A DNA stretch of 6,331 nucleotides, taken from contig SKYZ01000131.1 in assembly GCA_007127625.1 (NCBI GenBank), positions 1 to 6,331 of the forward strand, given 5' to 3'. The position numbers and the translations under genes were made by a program. This DNA comes from Aquisalimonas sp. Lineage in GTDB: Bacteria; Pseudomonadota; Gammaproteobacteria; Nitrococcales; Aquisalimonadaceae. Below, piece after piece: positions 5,209 through 6,331 of the stretch; within the stretch, counting starts at the first letter, position 1, and every line of letters begins with the position of its first letter. The notes below the pieces were generated by a model. That model was not told where the DNA came from, ran no database searches, and worked only from the letters and a program-made list of their open reading frames with translations.

Positions 5209-5475
5209 ATGAACGCATGCGAATGCCGGTTGACCGCCGCCGGGGTGAAGCTGGTCCGCCCGCTCACCGGTTTCAGCGTCGAGGAGCAATATATCGGCAG
5301 CGTGTTCGGCGCCAACGAGAAACTGGCGCTCCAGGATGCGGCCACGTACGTTGCAGTGATGATGGGGGAAGCCCTCACCGCTCAGCGAATTCCGGATCTC
5401 CGTGTGCGCGCGGCCCTCATGGATGCGGACTACATTTCCTGTGTGCTCATGGGGGAGTCGGCCGATCACGGTTGA
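5209..5475 (+). CDS. Hypothetical small protein
   Basis: An 88-residue protein of unknown family. It begins MNACECRLTAAGVKLVRPLT and continues FSVEEQYIGSVFGANEKLAL, then DAATYVAVMMGEALTAQRIP and a C-terminal RAALMDADYISCVLMGESAD. No membrane segment or signal peptide is evident. Cys4 and Cys6 form a CxC pair near the N-terminus. Third codon positions are strongly G/C from about 5230 onward, favouring this frame over the antisense ORF on the same DNA. The start is uncertain: ATG 5149 (108 residues) and GTG 5137 are in frame, but that extra segment has poorer codon bias and a rare ATA codon, and neither site has a Shine-Dalgarno. ATG 5209 has only a weak CAGG. A weak TTCATT-N17-TATAGG pair (5161-5189) would also fit 5209. 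Confidence 0.55.
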   Translation: MNACECRLTAAGVKLVRPLTGFSVEEQYIGSVFGANEKLALQDAATYVAVMMGEALTAQRIPDLRVRAALMDADYISCVLMGESADHG

Positions 5476-5487
5476 CCTGGGTCAACC
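5470..5487. promoter_or_regulatory. Palindrome GGTTGACC-TG-GGTCAACC, FNR/CRP-family-like site
   Basis: Perfect 8-bp arms with a 2-bp centre. The core TTGAC-CTGG-GTCAA (5472-5485) has the TTGA-N6-TCAA architecture of FNR/Anr/Dnr/FixK sites. It overlaps the stop codon of the small gene ending at 5475 and is centred about 65 bp before the ATG at 5544, so it may control the kinase-like gene. With only a 2-nt loop and no T-tract it is a poor terminator. Confidence 0.5.
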
Positions 5488-5543
5488 TCCGGATCCCGTT
5501 CTCATGTCACCTTTCGGGTAGTGCTCAAGACGGGAGAGTCGCG

Positions 5544-6331
5544 ATGCCGGACTCGCCGGCGTATCCGGTTTCCCTCGCGGAAATCGTGGGTTTCCTCCGG
5601 GAACCGGCGCATTACCCGCAGCGGACGACAAACGTCACCGTTGTGGAAACCCACTTCTCGTATGTTTTCCTCACCGACCATCACGCCTACAAGTTGAAGA
5701 AGCCGCAGCGGTTTCGATTCGTTGATTTTTCCTCTACCGCGGCGCGTCGTGCCAATTGTATGGAGGAGGTGCAACTCAACCGTCGCCTGGCGCCGAATGT
5801 CTACCTGGGAGTCATCGCCCTTGCTCGCGGCGGAGATGGCGCGCTGTCGCTGGATGGCCCTGGCGAGCCAGTGGATTACCTGGTGCACATGCGCCGGCTT
5901 GATGACGCGTTGAACCTCGAACGGCAGCTACTGTACGGCAGGCCGGAGCCACTGGAACTGGATCGCGCAGCGGCGATGCTGACGTCGTTCTACGCAGAGA
6001 ATGCTCCCACGGGCTTGGTGGAACCGGCGGTCCGACGGTCCACGTATCAGGAGCAGGCCTCGGAACTGGGGCGGTTGCTCGGCGACCGGCGCAGTGAAAG
6101 CCTGTGTGACGCTCTGCTTGCGTGGCAGGACGACAATCACCAGGCGCTCGCGACCCGGGCCGTTCGCGAGGTCCATGGGGACCTGCGACCGGAGCACATC
6201 TATCTGGGCCCGAATCCATGCATGATCGACCGCTTGGAGTTCGAGCCTGCACTGCGGCAGTTGGACCCCCTGGAAGAGCTGGCCTTTCTCACGCTCGAAT
6301 GCGATCGGCTCGGTCAGCGCCGGGCGGGGGA
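5544..6331 (+). CDS. Aminoglycoside-phosphotransferase-like kinase (COG2187 type), 3' end beyond window
   Basis: The first 262 residues are visible and the frame is still open at the edge. Landmarks: SYVFLTDHHAYKLKKPQRF (39-57), with a lysine-rich strand where APH-fold kinases bind ATP; RFVDFSSTAARRANCMEEVQ (58-77); LNRRLAPNVYLGV (78-90); the catalytic-loop motif VHGDLRPEHIYL (210-221), with D213 as likely catalytic base; and MIDRLEFEPALRQLDPLEEL (227-246), where D229 takes the DFG aspartate place. ELAFLTLECDRLGQ (245-258) is typical of COG2187. Many family members carry a C-terminal P-loop (AAA_33) kinase domain; whether this one does lies outside the window. The substrate is unknown, and antibiotic resistance should not be assumed from the fold name. 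The ATG at 5544 has GGGAGAG 6 nt upstream. Confidence 0.88.
   Translation, partial: MPDSPAYPVSLAEIVGFLREPAHYPQRTTNVTVVETHFSYVFLTDHHAYKLKKPQRFRFVDFSSTAARRANCMEEVQLNRRLAPNVYLGVIALARGGDGALSLDGPGEPVDYLVHMRRLDDALNLERQLLYGRPEPLELDRAAAMLTSFYAENAPTGLVEPAVRRSTYQEQASELGRLLGDRRSESLCDALLAWQDDNHQALATRAVREVHGDLRPEHIYLGPNPCMIDRLEFEPALRQLDPLEELAFLTLECDRLGQRRAG

Noticed and set aside
5113..5469. Minus-strand ORF of 118 codons
   Set aside because: The plus-strand frame on the same DNA has the stronger G/C third-position bias. The minus frame has His/Gly-rich shadow composition and no ribosome site.
5470..5487. Intrinsic terminator after the small gene ending at 5475
   Set aside because: The stem is symmetric with a 2-nt loop and no T-tract follows, so an operator is the better reading.
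5502..6252. Minus-strand ORFs at 5502-5888 and 5812-6252
   Set aside because: Antisense to the APH-like kinase, whose motifs are clear on the plus strand.

Overview
This is a GC-rich stretch of bacterial chromosome with high-GC third codon positions and Shine-Dalgarno-led genes. A ccoS-type cbb3 oxidase assembly gene, a SiaD-like diguanylate cyclase and a DksA-type coiled-coil protein together suggest a gammaproteobacterium. The exact lineage cannot be read from the window. No rRNA, tRNA, CRISPR array or mobile element is visible.

Left half (1-3919, minus strand): a compact five-gene run. In transcription order it encodes a coiled-coil/GGDEF diguanylate cyclase (3919-3083), a small GHKL-like ATP-binding regulator of the slr1658/DUF6272 type (3033-2464), a STAS anti-sigma-factor-antagonist-like protein of the slr1659 type (2449-2105), a membrane HAMP-SpoIIE/RsbU-type PP2C phosphatase (2092-566), and an exported family-3 solute-binding protein whose C-terminus lies beyond the window (539 to <1). 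Gaps are 49, 14, 12 and 26 bp, so this is most likely one operon. The parts match a partner-switching circuit that sets c-di-GMP output, analogous to SiaABCD of Pseudomonas aeruginosa. A periplasmic signal (perhaps delivered by the binding protein) would control the phosphatase. The phosphatase and the ATP-binding protein would set the phosphorylation state of the STAS protein. The STAS protein would then act on the cyclase through its coiled-coil stalk. The wiring is inferred; the domain identities are well supported.

Centre (3920-4514): a 235-bp divergent intergenic region with two inverted repeats, then ccoS on the plus strand without the usual ccoNOPQ/GHI neighbours, then a 147-bp gap holding a good FNR/Anr-like box.

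Right half (4515-6331): an 85-aa coiled-coil protein resembling the DksA/TraR family but lacking the zinc finger; a convergent minus-strand 100-aa single-span membrane protein of unknown function; a plus-strand small protein of unknown function; a second FNR-family-like palindrome; and the 5' part of a COG2187-type aminoglycoside-phosphotransferase-like kinase gene that runs off the right edge.
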